Positions 34,435-46,779 are shown, counted from the stretch's first letter. The stretch: DNA of 64,000 nt from Rhexocercosporidium sp. MPI-PUGE-AT-0058 (GCA_020746875.1 JAGTJL010000006.1:2790001-2854000); one strand, 5' to 3'. Numbers and translations: made by a program. The notes: generated by a model from the sequence alone, not told the origin.

Positions 34435-34590
34435 ATCTCATTAAGGGTCTCCTACGGGGGTGTATTTTCTGATTTTAAATAGGAACTGGTCTGCTGTCAC
34501 AACTTTCGGACTTACTTTGTGATTTGCGGACGTACTTTGTGACTTTCGGATTATAATATGACTTATAAACCGCCCGTAATTAAATTAAAG

Positions 34591-37500
34591 TTAACGAATA
34601 TTTATTAATACCTCTAGAAATACAACGTTAGGCGTACGGCCTTCGTTTTCTAAGGGTAATAAAACACTTAGTCCTTCCACGCGAGACGTCCGTAATATAC
34701 TAACGTATAACTGCCCGTGTGTAAATACAGGCGTCCGTAAATCTAACCCAACTGTATGAAACGATTGACCTTGAGACTTATTTATTGTTATCGCAAAGCA
34801 TAAACGGACCGGAAACTGCTTACGCTCCACCGTAATCCCTAAACCTTCGTCCGTAGCGGTCAATTTGATACGTGGTAGCACCCGTAACTCTCCGTCAAAG
34901 TCTCCCCCAAGCAACCGAGCCTCAATACAGTGCCTTCGTAAAGAAGTTACAACCATACGGGTACCGTTACATAGCCCTTCTGGCGCGTTGAGGTTCCGTA
35001 AAAGTAAGATAAGAGTCCCGATTTTGAGGTATAAATGCGAAGGGGGAAGTGAAGGAAGATTAATACTTTGTAAAACTTCCGTAGGAAACTGATGCAGCTC
35101 ACGTTCGGCCACATCTACGTCCGTAACATGTGTATCGGTCGATTAGTACGTCCGTATTTCACCCGGAAGGCGCCCAAGAATCATTTCGTTAAGCTCCGTA
35201 ACCGTGGTATTTAAAGTAAAAAGCAAGCACCGACCGCTAAAAGTTGCAGGATCCCGTGAGGCCTGTAACATGAGGTCGCGGGGGTAAACGTGATTAATTA
35301 AGGCTGAAACACCTACGGGTTGGTGTATATATTTAGGAATCGTGACTAAATGCTCTTGCGTAAGGTCGTAAGGCAAATTACTGACCCAATTGACGAATTC
35401 CGGACCGTGAACCCCTTCGCGGACCCGCATATTGATCCGTAAAGAAATTCTCTTTAATCGCGGCCAGATAAACGACTTCTAAAGACAGGCGCTGACGATA
35501 TCGGCTCGAGTACCATTAGGAACGACTGGTAAGATCTATACAAAGTCGCCACCAAGGATTACCGGAACGCCTCCAAATAATATATCGTCCGTAGAACTCC
35601 GTAAATCAACTAACAGGCGGTGTATAACCTCAAAGCAATACTTGTGTTACATTAGCACCTCGTCCCAAATAATCAAATCCACGTTACGGAGTAATACGGC
35701 CAACATACTCTGTTTTGTAATATTACTTACAGACCATTCGTGTAAGTCGATTGGAATCTTGAATTGCGAATGTGACGTACGTCCGTTGGGCAGTAATAGG
35801 GCCGCAATACCCGTAGAAGCAACGCAAAGGACCGTTTTCCCTTGACTTCGGTAATAATAACACAAAGTCTTATAAAGAAACGTTTTTCCGGAGCCTCCTT
35901 GACCTTAAGCATAAAAATGAGCGGTTTGCGGGTCCGTAGAAATAGCAGTTGTAATCTCCGTAAACGCAGCTTGTTGATCTAGGTTCAATTGACTAATCAT
36001 CTCAGTAGCGCGAGTTGTCAAATCTTCGCGGAGTACCCTCGTAGTCCATTCGGTGTGTTTACGGCTCCAATCCCAAGTATTACTTGGTAACCCGTGGTCC
36101 GCAAGTGACTGTTGCAGGTCCGCAAGTCCGTTAGCGATTAGGAATAAGCCGTAATCGTAGTAAGGATTAATAAGCGGCAAAGGAAACCCTATTTCAGAAC
36201 TTAATCTGTAAGCTAAATCATCACAGAAGTGCTGTTGATACTTCTCCTAGATGGCTCGCGGGTCCGCAAAGTCTCGTCCACGCAACCCAGTTAAGAAAAG
36301 CGTCCGTAAACCACCCGCAGGAGTAAAAAGAACAGCTTCATTAAAACAATTAAACTACTCCTTGTCGTTCTTAGCTAAGCCACGCGCGATACAGGCGCCT
36401 TAATACGTTTCGTAAGTGACGCCTTCAAATTGATACAGCTCTTCGTACGACTTAGCTCCACGAACGACCGTTAAAAGCAACCGTAAATAGAACCGTTCGC
36501 CCGAAACGGGGCTGCAATGATACATACGGCCGATCCGATTCTCGTCTCTCTTACGGGGGGTCCATTCGTGACGGCGTGCGTTCCATACGTAATAGGCCGG
36601 AAACTCCGAATACAGTCGAGGAGTGTCGTCCGGGTGGTCCGTATTATATTTGAAGTACCCCATAAGCGTAGAACGGGCCGTATCTCGTTTTACGGCCAAC
36701 TCTTCGGCTGAAATATCATCAGGAAAGTAAACAGTCTGTTCCCCTTCTAAATGAACTGTAAGGTGTTGAACTGGAGGCCATTCTTGGTGGGTAGGGAACT
36801 CAAAAAGCCGCCAAATAGCTTCCGGGGGACTTACGTACCGCGCCTGTACGTAACGGGTGATTTCATCGTCCGTATTTGAGACCGCAAGAGTCGTACGGTC
36901 CGCACCTTTGTACACGTATTTGTGGATGTACTTGACAGCTTGAACTGACCCGCAAACCTCGACATTAATATGCGATCGATACTTATTGAGGAGATACGGG
37001 TTGTATGGCACGATCTAGCGATTGTCTAAAGTAACGTTTTGACCGCCCTTATGAACCGTAAAAGTCCGTCCTCCATCCCGCCGACGATATTTCGGGTAGC
37101 CATCTTTATGAACTTGTGTAGTCTCAACGAAAGCCTTTGGAAACCGCTTTTGGCACTTCAACGGGGCGTTTGCGTGTTTACGGGCCATGCAAGGTGCGTC
37201 TGGGTGGTCTGGTCCGCAAGGCCCGTGAACCATATGAGTGAGAACTAACTCCCGTAACTGACCCGTAGGATCCGTAACTTCATCAGGAAGCTCCGTAGAT
37301 ACAATCTCATTAATTCTTATAGGTGCTAAGTACTCCGCGGGAGACTGTAAAAACAAAAGCAAGTGCATATGAGGTAAACCACGCTTTTAATATTCGATAG
37401 TATACACGTGAGCAACATGTTTACTAAAGATACCATTCTTAATATCTCTTAAAAGCTCAACAACTTTTAAACGAAACACGCGCGCAATAAGATCAGGCCG

Positions 37501-39051
37501 ATCATTTGGTTGCTGACCGTTTTTCAGCTCATTAACGATTTCCGGCCATCGCGGGTTAGCCGTAAACGTAATAAAGAGAGTCGGCCGTCCGAAAAAACGT
37601 ACAATCGCCATAGAATCTTGAAACAATTGTTACATAAAACGATCGCTGTCAATAAAAGAAGAGGGGAGTACACAACGACGGCCTAAATCTTCCGGATTTA
37701 TATCTTCGCAGATTAATACGTCCGTAAGTCTAATATATAAGTCCGCACGAATATTCCCTTGGTGTGTCCGTAACCAATTAAGACGTGTAGTTTCGCAAGC
37801 AATATAAGCGTCAACAACGTATTGCTGAAATAAACGATTCGCATAAAAGAAAGCGGACTGTTCTTCCTTCCTTTCGTGTAATCGGAACCTGTAAAACGGT
37901 TGTTGAGAGAGCCGCAACTGTTTACGGGCGTTTCTGCGGTCGTGAAGCTGCAAAGACCAATGCCATCCGTATTCGCCGTATGGGAAGAGAAGGACGTAAT
38001 GTAATAGCATATATGTAGCTGAAGTAACGGGCACTTGGTGAAGAAGCGGTCCGTTTCGGGTAGGTTCGCGGACCGCAAGAACCACATCTCGGCGACTGGC
38101 TTTGTCGTACTCATCTGGAAGGATACCTGCCAGCTCTTCTGTAATAGGCAAGTTCTCTCGGCGTTTATCAGCTCCCGTTTGAACCACTAAGCGCATTTGC
38201 GGACTTAAAAGGATCCGAAAGTGGCCATCTTGAGTCCGTAAACGCTCCCGTACGGTCTTGTAAACCTTGATAAACGGGTTAGACTCCGTAATTATCTCAT
38301 GTAAATCGCGGAGAACCGTAGCATCAAGTTGCGGGTTCTGTCCTCGTCGAATTGCGGCCGCATAATCAGGGTCGTAAAAGAAAAGTTGTGCAAAGGCTGG
38401 AGTCTCTTGCGAGCCAGGAACGACAGGTCCTTGGAAGTGGAAAAGCTGACTATGGACCGTATAAGAGTTGACTCCGCGACTCAAGTCCACACGGTCGTCT
38501 TTACCTGCACTTACGGACGTGAAAGCTAACGCCGAGTTGTAACTACGAATATTCTGACGGAAACTGCCACTTCGCGGGTCCGTACCGTCCAAGAGCGTCC
38601 GTAAAACGCGAGGTGGTGGCCGTAGGAAGTCTAGGATTGCATCCCCTCTCTTGCAACAGAGCTCAAATTGTACGCCAGCGCCGGCTTCGTCGATCCAATG
38701 CAACGCCGTGCAATAGTCACACTCGTGTTTTATATCGCCAGCGTTATGCGGATCCGTAACGACGAATACGGACCAGAAACCAAAGGGAACTTCCCGCAAC
38801 GGAGCTAGCGGAGGAGGAGGAGGGTTGTTTATAGGCGGAGAGGCAAAGGGGTCATCGTCGTCAGGCACCACAGGAGGTGGAGCGGGGTTATTTGCGGCCT
38901 CTCGAGCAGCCTCCATTTGAGCGCGCGTCCGCCGCGTACGTTTTGCAGGTCGAGGATTGTCCGGAAGGGCCGCAACTGAGCCGCTACGGGTCTGTCGAGG
39001 AGTATTAGGGTCTAATTCACCTAGAGGTTGTCGCAGAGTTGCTTTTGGCTA
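34591..39051 (-). pseudogene. Helitron Rep-helicase (RepHel), interrupted by premature stops
   Basis: One colinear minus-strand frame with no frameshift. It may start at ATG 38916 or extend to a splice acceptor near 39051. Rep part: FITFTANPRWPEI, the HxH motif in KRGLPHMHLLLF, and the Tyr motif KYIHKYVYKG. Helicase part (PIF1-like): Walker A GQGGSGKTFLYKT near 35890, Walker B LIIWDEVLM, GGDFVQILP, and the late motif INKSQGQSFHTVGLDL with THGQLYVSILR. It is broken by about nine or ten TAG/TAA codons, each a single C-to-T or G-to-A step from Gln or Trp (for instance just before Walker A). Rolling-circle replicase in its intact form. As read here it cannot be translated through. Confidence 0.85.
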
Positions 39052-39433
39052 AAAAACCGTTAGTTGACCCCAAATTACAGGCCTGTTACGGACGTACCCT
39101 GTGCTTTACACACGTATTATATCGAGCACCAAGGTGATTCATTATGAAGTCGCTTGCGGGCCGCCTTTGCTTACATGTTGCGCACCATTTGGCCGGTGAA
39201 GAGTCCATTTAGACGTTAACGTGCAATCGAATTGAGTTGTTGGTATTATAAGGCGCGTTGAGACGCGTTAAAGGGGAGTTAGGTACGTTACGGTTATTTA
39301 CGGGTAGTTATGGACGGAAAGCCGAGGATTATGGTGTTCCTGTGGTTGGGACGGGTGGAGGGCTACAGCCAATCACAGCACTTCACGTGACCCGTACTTT
39401 TAAAATCGGATCCACATTTAGCTCAATATTAGA

Positions 39434-40183
39434 TAGAAAGGGTGCTCGCTGCTTCGCTTGCTCGTCCGGCTACAAGTGCGTAATTGCTCCCGCTGCTGCC
39501 TAGGCTCTTTTTCTCGCATATCGTAATGCGTTAGAGAATAAAGCTGGCAAGAAGGTAAGTCGATTCAGCTGCTCTTTTCTCGCTTTTTGATTTATTATTA
39601 ATTTTTTTAGGAGCTGGAGCAGTTAAGAATCCCGGTCCGTGCCGCCCTTAAGAGTGGTAATGTTAGTAGAGCTGCTACTGCTGGCGCTGCTATTAGTTTT
39701 AGTAGTGGAATTGCTCCAGGAGCTGCTAGTGGATTCGGAAGTGATAATAAAGATGATAATAATAAAGAGAATAATAAGTTGCTCGCTTTATTTCCAGAAA
39801 ATTAAACTAATTCAGTTGATTTTTTAGAAAAAGAAGAAGAGCTTTTAGCTGCTTTTGCAGCTTATGCTCGTGCTACTAAAAAGAAGATTACTGCCGTTGT
39901 AAGTGCTCTCTTCGTTAAGAAGAATGGTAAGGGAGCAGCTGATTATCTTGCTGCTGCTGCTACTGCTGAAGCTGCTACTGCCGAGGCTGCTGCCGGAGCT
40001 GCTCGCGCTTATGGCCCGGGTCCTAGCGTTCTGGCTTTTTAGGCTATGTCTGCTTGTGGAGTTATTCTTATTCTTAAGTAAGAAGCTTAAGCTGCTCGCG
40101 TTGAGGAGCTGGTTAGTGTGATGACTAATGCTTTAGGCGAGTTGGTTCGGGAGGTTTTAGGCCTTCTTCCTTCTGATAAATGA
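39434..40183 (+). pseudogene. Antisense Cys-rich accessory gene of Copia-A, 3' exons
   Basis: The frame enters with RKGARCFACSSGYKC, supplying the second CxxC pair and final Cys of the domain started at 32757. An intron at 39555-39610 (GTAAGT...TTTAG) follows, then a long Ala-rich, helical C-terminal part (AAYARATKKKITAVVSALF, LAAAATAEAATAEAAAGAAR) ending at TGA 40181-40183. There are five in-frame TAG/TAA stops, all explicable as C-to-T at Gln codons. It converges with the end of the Copia pol. Function unknown; DUF3716-like by Cys pattern only. Confidence 0.6.
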
Positions 40184-40399
40184 GCTGCTCTCTTGTTTTC
40201 TAAAGCTTAAAAATCTCTTACTCTTTAAGTATCCTTTTGTATTTTAGAAACTAAAGCTTGTGTTTGCTTTTAAATTAAAGAATCGTTAAGAGTAATTAAT
40301 TCTTTAAAATATAGTGATTTATACCCCCGAGCTCAGTTAATTTCTAATAAGATAAAATTATAAATAGAAATTTATAAAAGAGAATTTTATAAAAGAATA

Positions 40400-43300
40400 T
40401 ATAATAATACAAATAAAGCTCTTTAATTAAAAGGTAAGCTTATTATATAATTACTTTAAGAATAAATGAAAAGTAAAAAATATATATAAAAAACTGCTTT
40501 AAAGCGAGTTTCTTAAAGGAATTATTCCAGTTGAGCACGAATATCCATTAAGTTAATAAAAGTAATAAATGCTTCAAATTTCTGCCGAGAAAAGTTTTTA
40601 ATAAGTCCGTTAGCTAGCATATAGCTTATAAGAAGATATTCTACTGTAAAAGAGCTTTTCTGAAACTCTTAACGTAATTATATATTCTGAATATTAACGT
40701 AACGCAACTTAGTAGAAATACGCTGATTTTCTCTAACGATTAACTGAATCGTTTATTAATTATTATAGAAAATTATTTAAGTTGCTCTTATATTAAAGCG
40801 TAATTCTTAAAAGAATCGCTAAAGTGCTATAAGTTCTTTGCCGGTGCGCTTAACTCCAAGAAGCTCTGCTTATATTATAAACGTAATAATTATATCTTAT
40901 AAAGCTGCTTTCTAAAGGATTAAACTTCTAAAAAGTATAAAGATATATCTATTAGAAAATCGCCTTATTTCGATATCGTCCGCGAAAGAAGCATTTGATA
41001 TTATTATAAGGTGGGAGTCGCGCAGCTTATAGTTATAAGTGATCGCTAAGAAACGAGTGCCGAAAAGGTAACGAATTATTTAGTTAACTGCAGTCAGGTG
41101 CTTCCGGAAAGGATTAATTAAGAAGTGAGAAAGCCTTGAAGCAGTAAAAGCGACGTTTGCGCGTAATATAATTGCAGTATAAAGCACTGATCCAACTTTC
41201 TCTTAAAATTCCTTAATTTAAGCTAAAGTAGCCTGTTCTTGATTCTTTAGTAGCTCGACTTGAGGTAATAGTATACTTAGGCAATTTCTATCCACTAACT
41301 CAAATCGAAGAGCAATCTTTTGAATATAAGTATCGTATATTAGAAAGATAGTCTTCGCTAATCGATCTCTAATAATACGAACGCCTAAGAACTACTCCGT
41401 TTGCTCTCCTCCGGTAAGCTCATATGCTATATTCAAGCCGTCGGTAATTAGTTTAGCGTCTTTAAAAGCCGAAAAGTAGTAAAGCACTTGAATATCGTCG
41501 ATATAGAATATCATAAACATCGTACGTTGCTCGTTCATAAATATATAAGGCTCCTCTTTATAAGCGATTAACCCTAAAGTTATTAAAGTATAAGTGAAGT
41601 CACCGTACTATAGCGCCGGTGAGTCCCTGAGTCCGTAAAGTGCGCGATTAATCTCTATTATTATTCCGTCTTGTTTAAAACCGTCCGGTAAATAGCAGCG
41701 TACGCGAGTACTTGTCTCACTTCGTTTAGCGTTAATAAAAGTATTTACTATATCAAATTGAATTATTTCTAAATCAAATTAAGCTGTAATAGTTATAGCG
41801 GTTCTGAAGGAGCGAGCAGCTAAAGTAGCTATATATATTGATAAAATTGACGTTTCAGGCTGTAAATCTCTTCTTATAATGACTCGGGAGCGATAGCGGG
41901 TTAAATACCCTGACGAATCGACTTTGGCATAAAATATCTATTTCAAGGAAATTAATTGCTCGGTAGCAAAAGTATATTTGACGACTCTCCAGCAGTTGCG
42001 CGACTCAAAGTTAGTGATCTCCTTAATAGCGTCGGCTCGGAAGTGCTCTTTTAACGGGTGGTTCTTAAAATCTTTCTAATTTAATAAGTCTTTAGGCAAT
42101 TATGATTAATGAATCCGTAGGAGCTTAATTAGTTGTCGAATTTCGATATTTTTAAATACAGACGCTGATATAATAGCGTGAACTGCGCTCAAGTCTTTTT
42201 TGTTTTTTCGCACTAGTTCTTAATTAAGCCAGAAAGTCCTTAGAAAATCCTTTAAGTACTCGGGGTTATTTAACGGTTATAATAATTCCGTAATTAGCTC
42301 TTTAATAGTTGCTATATAGACGCTTCGATTCGGTTTCGTTACCTTGCTATTAACTCGAGTCTTTCGATTTTTATTAGTTACTTGGTTTTTTATTCTTTTC
42401 TTTTTAAAAGGTTTAAATAAGCCGGAATTTGATTTAGTTAGAGCCGGGAGCAATAAGCGTAAACCTGACTCTTCGTCTTTTTCTGATTCCGATAATTACG
42501 GATGCTCCTCGTATTTAATTACTTAAAGCAAAGCTTCCAATTACTTAAAGCCGATACTTTCTTTAAGTGCTCCCTAATGCTTGAGATCGCGCTTTCGGTT
42601 GTATAATCCTTCAGAGTAAATTATAATTTGTAGTATCGACTTCCGCTTAGGGCTTATATTACTTTAGAAGTTTATTATATTACGTAAGATACTTCTCTTA
42701 ATTGCGCTCTTAGACGTTAATTATCTTAAAGTATCGGCTCGTTTTGAGACCTGATTAAAGTGCTTGTGAATAAGAAATTTAATATTTTTTCTTAACTGAA
42801 TCATTCCCGAGTTCTTGCTGACGAGCGGCTAAATAGAATCAAGAGCTATTAAATTAGCTGGAAGTGGCGTATTTACTTCTATTAATTTAGTTAAAGGGGG
42901 AGCAGATGATTCTACCTCCGAGCTTGAAAGCTTAACTAGAGGTTTTAATACCTCCGAGCTTATAAGCTCGTCGACTTCCATAGCGCTTATTACTTTGCTT
43001 AATTATTTTCCGTTCGGAGTAATAAACGGTATTTTTGATTCTAGTATATTAAGTGCGCTCAGTCGGTTAATTATAATAAAACTAGCGTCCTGATCTCCTT
43101 CTTCTTCTTTTAATATTTCCGTAAGATCCTTTAATATTAAGCGCGGCTGGCCGACCGCTTTCTTTATATTTAAAAAGCTTGAATAAAAGAGAGTTTCGTT
43201 GAAAGTAATATTCTGAGTCATTATTATATATTGTAATTAAGGCACTCAGATCTTATAAATATTAGATGAGACGTATCTAACTAAGTAATTAAGGTGCGCT

Positions 43301-46300
43301 CGCGGGTTGATTTTAAAAGCTCTCTTTTGGCGGAGAGCTTCTCGGTTTTTAATTATAAGGTAGGCTTTATAGCTGTACGCATATAAGTTGCTCTAGTCAG
43401 GCCGTAAATCGGTTGTCAGCTTTAGCGTAAACTTAGGGTCGTAATACCGAAAATATTGCCTAAATTAAGCTTAGAATACTTCGTTCGGACTCTTGAAGCC
43501 TTTGCGAGTAGATGGACTTATATTATAGAGAATAATTGCCGCTATTGCTGATTCCGTCTAAAGCGCCCGGGGTAAATTAGCGGAGAAGCGCATCTTAATC
43601 GATTTATCGATTATTTCTTTGCTTGCGCGCTCAGCTCCTCTATTAGGTTAGTGTGTATATGAGGGGGTAGATTTAATATTAATACTACTTTCCTTATACT
43701 ACTTTTTATACTCAGTTAATCTATTAATCCTTATAATTAAAGTATTATTATCTTAGCGTATTTTATAAACCGAAAGCCCGAATTAGCGTCTCGTCCACGC
43801 CTCAAATAATTTAAGAGTATTTAAGACGGCGATTAATCTTTTAGTTTTCAAAAGCCGTTTATAGAATTTCCTATCGTATTTATTCTTAATTAATAAAAGC
43901 CAGTTATTCCCGTTAAACCTTACTAGAAAATCGAATAAATCCTAAGAAATACGGTAAAAAGGACGGGTAATTGCTTTCTCTAATTAACGACGACTTATTA
44001 CTTATTATATTATAGCTACTATATAATGCTCGTATTCCAACTGAATTAAACCTTGAATCTCGACGTTACGCGCATTTTTTACTAGGTTTTCTAAGGCTTC
44101 CTTTCCTAAGTGATTTGCGCGCAGATGCTATAAGTAGGCTTCGTCGACTCGTGGCTTCAAATATCGTCTGCTCGACTGAAAGCCTTGGCGGATGCTCCTC
44201 TTTAGCGTTGGAAATATTAGAAAGCTATGATTTAGGCGAGTTAAAATGCGGCGAGTAATTAAAGAAACCGAAGAGTAATTAAAAGGCTTATATTTAAAGA
44301 AAGTTAAGTTAAACTATCGTTATAATTGCTTTAAAACCAGATTATTTTTAGCTATTCCCGTGCGTAAAGTGCAATTTAAACTATTATATTAAACTCTTGC
44401 TTATAAAAGGCGAGCTTTTAAAATGATATTAATATTAAAGCTTTTAACAATAGCGACGTTCGAGAGGATTAAATCGCTTGTATTCGGTCCGTTAGGGCCG
44501 TGGAAAGCACTTTTAAAGACTCGAGTACCGCGGCTTTTAATTATTAGGCTTGACGTTCCGGCCTCAATGCTATTGTCCGCAGTGGATTTAATAAAGCTTC
44601 CGGGGACGAAGAGAGCTTCTGAATTTATTAAATAAGTAGCAGCTTCGTTGTCGAGTAAAGTGCTCTTTACGAGCGGATAACGATTTATATTTATAGTAGC
44701 GTATATCCCTGTAGCAGCGAGAGCTTCGTCGAGAAATTCAGGGCTTATAAGGCAAGCTTGAACGTTTCTAGAGTATCTTGCTTTTATTAGAGTAGCTAGT
44801 CTTAAAATTATAAGAGCTGCTAGTGCTTAAGTAGAAAAAGAATTACCGGAAGGTGGTCCGGAAGCTAATTGCGCTATTAGTAGTATATTCCTACTGAATT
44901 TAGTAATTTCTCGGCGGAGGTTAAAGAAGTCGTTTTCTAATCGGAATCGAGTCTTTTTAATTTCCTTTACTGATAGTAGGTTCCTGAGGTTGCTCGCCGT
45001 CGAGCTGTTATAATAATACCGAAGTCTGTGATAATTAATAGCCTTATAGCAATGAAAGCGATGCTTGCACGGGTAGGTATTTGCTTGCGTGTTTAGCGAC
45101 TGGTTTCGTTGAATCGACGGGGTTGCGAGAGCATCTGATCTTCTTTTAAGAGTGGTATACAAGCCTATTATCTTTTATTATCTAAAAGCTATAAGTGATT
45201 TCTCGTTAAGAGCAGATAACTAGTTAACGTAATTAAGTAAAGAGTACTGGTTTGCTACTCTAAGAGTATTATCTCTTAGTAATTCAGAGTGCCGTTCGCG
45301 CGCTTATTCCGGTACGAGCTTCTCTTGCACCGCCTTAATAAAGTCAAGTACTATTAGCGGTTCTTTGACGTCCGGTAAGTCGTATAAAAGAGTATCTTAA
45401 TAGGCCGCTTTTTATTCTTAAAGCTATTCCTTAGGATTAACTCGCCTTACTTTAATAATAGCGAGCTTCTTCTTATAAGTAAACTATACTAGCGTGCGAG
45501 CACTTGTTTCCGAAGGGGCGTAATCTCTCTTAAAGATCCGGAAGAGTAACTGAAGAGTTCATGACTTTAATTAAGAGTTTCCGTTTATTATTTCGGTTAA
45601 CTGCTCTTTTTCCATACGAGCTTACTCGTTCTCGCATTCCTTAATTGCTCCTTAGTAAATAAAAGGATTAATTATTTCCTAAATCCACTTATAAGCTGCC
45701 TTATAAGCTCGAGCCTTTTCCGTCCATTATACGAGCTTCCTTACGTGTTCCCTTATAAGAGTAGCATATATTAAAGCTACATTCTTAATTATAGCTTTTG
45801 CCGGTAGTAATGCGCTCGGCTTAAGGCCTTTTTCTATAAGGTCGCGAGTATCTTCGTCTTACTTCGCTTAAGCCTGGAAGTTATGCTTAATAGCTTCTTT
45901 ATTTTATTACACTCTTAAATCGTTTAGCAATAGGGGTTTTGATTCGGCGTCGAGAAGGTTAAGAGCAACTGATAACGTAAGGTCTACCGAATTTTATATC
46001 TTATGAAAGATATAAAAGGATTTAAACGCTTGATATTAAGGAGTTTAAGTGCGCTTATCGTAATTGAGAGGAGTTCGATTGTTTGAAGAAGAGGCTGAAG
46101 TTAAGTCTGTTATAGCGAAAGAGTTGCTCTCGTGAGCTTCGAGTATTCGATGGAAGAAGGACTGGAGAGTTTAGTTGCTCGGCTTTTATACTTGTTTAAA
46201 GTGGAATAAAAGGGTTGATGAAAAACAGCAGTGTGAATTATATTTTGTAATAAGATGGAAAATTCTGCAACGTACAGCAGATGCTCTTTACTTATAAACT
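40400..46300 (-). pseudogene. Copia-A gag-pol polyprotein
   Basis: Less mutated than the other retroelements here, but with many stops. Read leftward: gag and upstream part at about 46.2-44.8 kb, then integrase, whose C-terminal end lies at about 43221-43003 (MTQNITFNETLFYSSF). Reverse transcriptase lies at about 42060-41450 (LPDGFKQDG, EINRALYGLRDSPALWY, catalytic FYIDDI near 41500, then GGEQTEWFLGVRII). RNase H follows at about 41250-40550. The YIDD catalytic pair is intact. Limits approximate. Confidence 0.8.
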
Positions 46301-46381
46301 TACTTTATAAGCTTTATTTAAATTAATAGCGCATAAAAGGAAGAATATTAACTTAATAGTTTCGTTTCCGGGGCTTATAAT

Positions 46382-46565
46382 TGTGGTATAAAAGTGGATT
46401 AAAGCGCTGTGAGCAGTTATAATTGAATTGAAATAATTAATTATTATTCTAAAAGTTCTAAGCATCAGGAGAAAACAGTTGTTCTCCTGAAAGCGGTCTA
46501 CAGTAGCAGAACCTAATTAGGTCACGTGCAGTGCCAAGAGAGCAGCTGCCCGTGCCTATACGACA
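46382..46565 (-). repeat. Copia-A 5' LTR (right)
   Basis: A 184 bp copy of 32314-32497 with few differences, mostly transitions. On the minus strand it begins TGTCGTATAGGC and ends ACCACA. Confidence 0.92.
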
Positions 46566-46779
46566 TATTAGTAATAAGGAGGGAGAGGAGGATAAAAATG
46601 AAAATATAAGTATGACTCGTCGCTATATACGTCGTAATAGTATTAAACGTAAGGCGGCTGTTATTATTATTAAGAAAAAGAAGAAGAAAAAGAAGTTTAG
46701 CTTTTTTTATAAAAAGTTAAATAGCGAGTTAACCGAGCTTTTATTAAGAAAAGAAAAGGACCTTTTTAATAAGAATTAA
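46566..46779 (+). pseudogene. Antisense Cys-rich accessory gene of the Gypsy element, 3' part
   Basis: Directly after the Copia right end and within its TATTA duplication, an open frame continues (SISNKEGEEDKNENISMTRR). It is rich in Lys and Arg and ends at a stop at 46777-46779. Joining 32313 to the base after the duplication keeps one frame across the site, so this is the tail of the gene at 31765. The tail is basic and has no recognisable domain. Confidence 0.5.

Larger units (their letters stand above)
33093..39433 (-). mobile_element. Helitron inserted in the Copia-A accessory gene
   Basis: Contains a Rep-helicase gene on the minus strand and a convergent Cys-rich gene on the plus strand. 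The host accessory gene is broken on both sides. The cut A|T at 33092/39434 would rejoin its frame (the codon becomes CAT) and gives a minus-strand 5' end TCTAATATTGAG, matching the 5'-TC rule. The minus-strand 3' end would be a small hairpin (GTAGC...GCTAC) then CTTTCATT, not a canonical CTRR, so ends could be off by tens of bases. GC content is near balanced, unlike its surroundings. Confidence 0.7.
32314..46565 (-). mobile_element. Ty1/Copia retrotransposon (Copia-A) inside the Gypsy element
   Basis: LTRs of 184 bp at 32314-32497 and 46382-46565 are flanked by the 5 bp duplication TATTA (32309-32313 and 46566-46570). Polyprotein order on the minus strand makes the right LTR the 5' one. On the minus strand a purine-rich CCTAAGGGATG precedes the 3' LTR, as a polypurine tract should. 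The 14.25 kb length includes a Helitron of about 6.3 kb, leaving about 7.9 kb. A relic of the same family lies at 9590-19702. Confidence 0.92.

Noticed and set aside
33810..34441. Long minus-strand Arg/Ala-rich frames in the Helitron left part
   Set aside because: They are complements of the GC-rich, spliced Cys-domain gene on the plus strand; their length comes from GCC and GCT runs.
39258..39503. Separate 81-codon gene starting at 39258
   Set aside because: Only its last third matches the Cys domain; the first part lies in the Helitron end and is open by chance in one frame.
42344..42526. Plus-strand frame inside Copia-A
   Set aside because: It is antisense to the integrase/reverse transcriptase region without motifs of its own.
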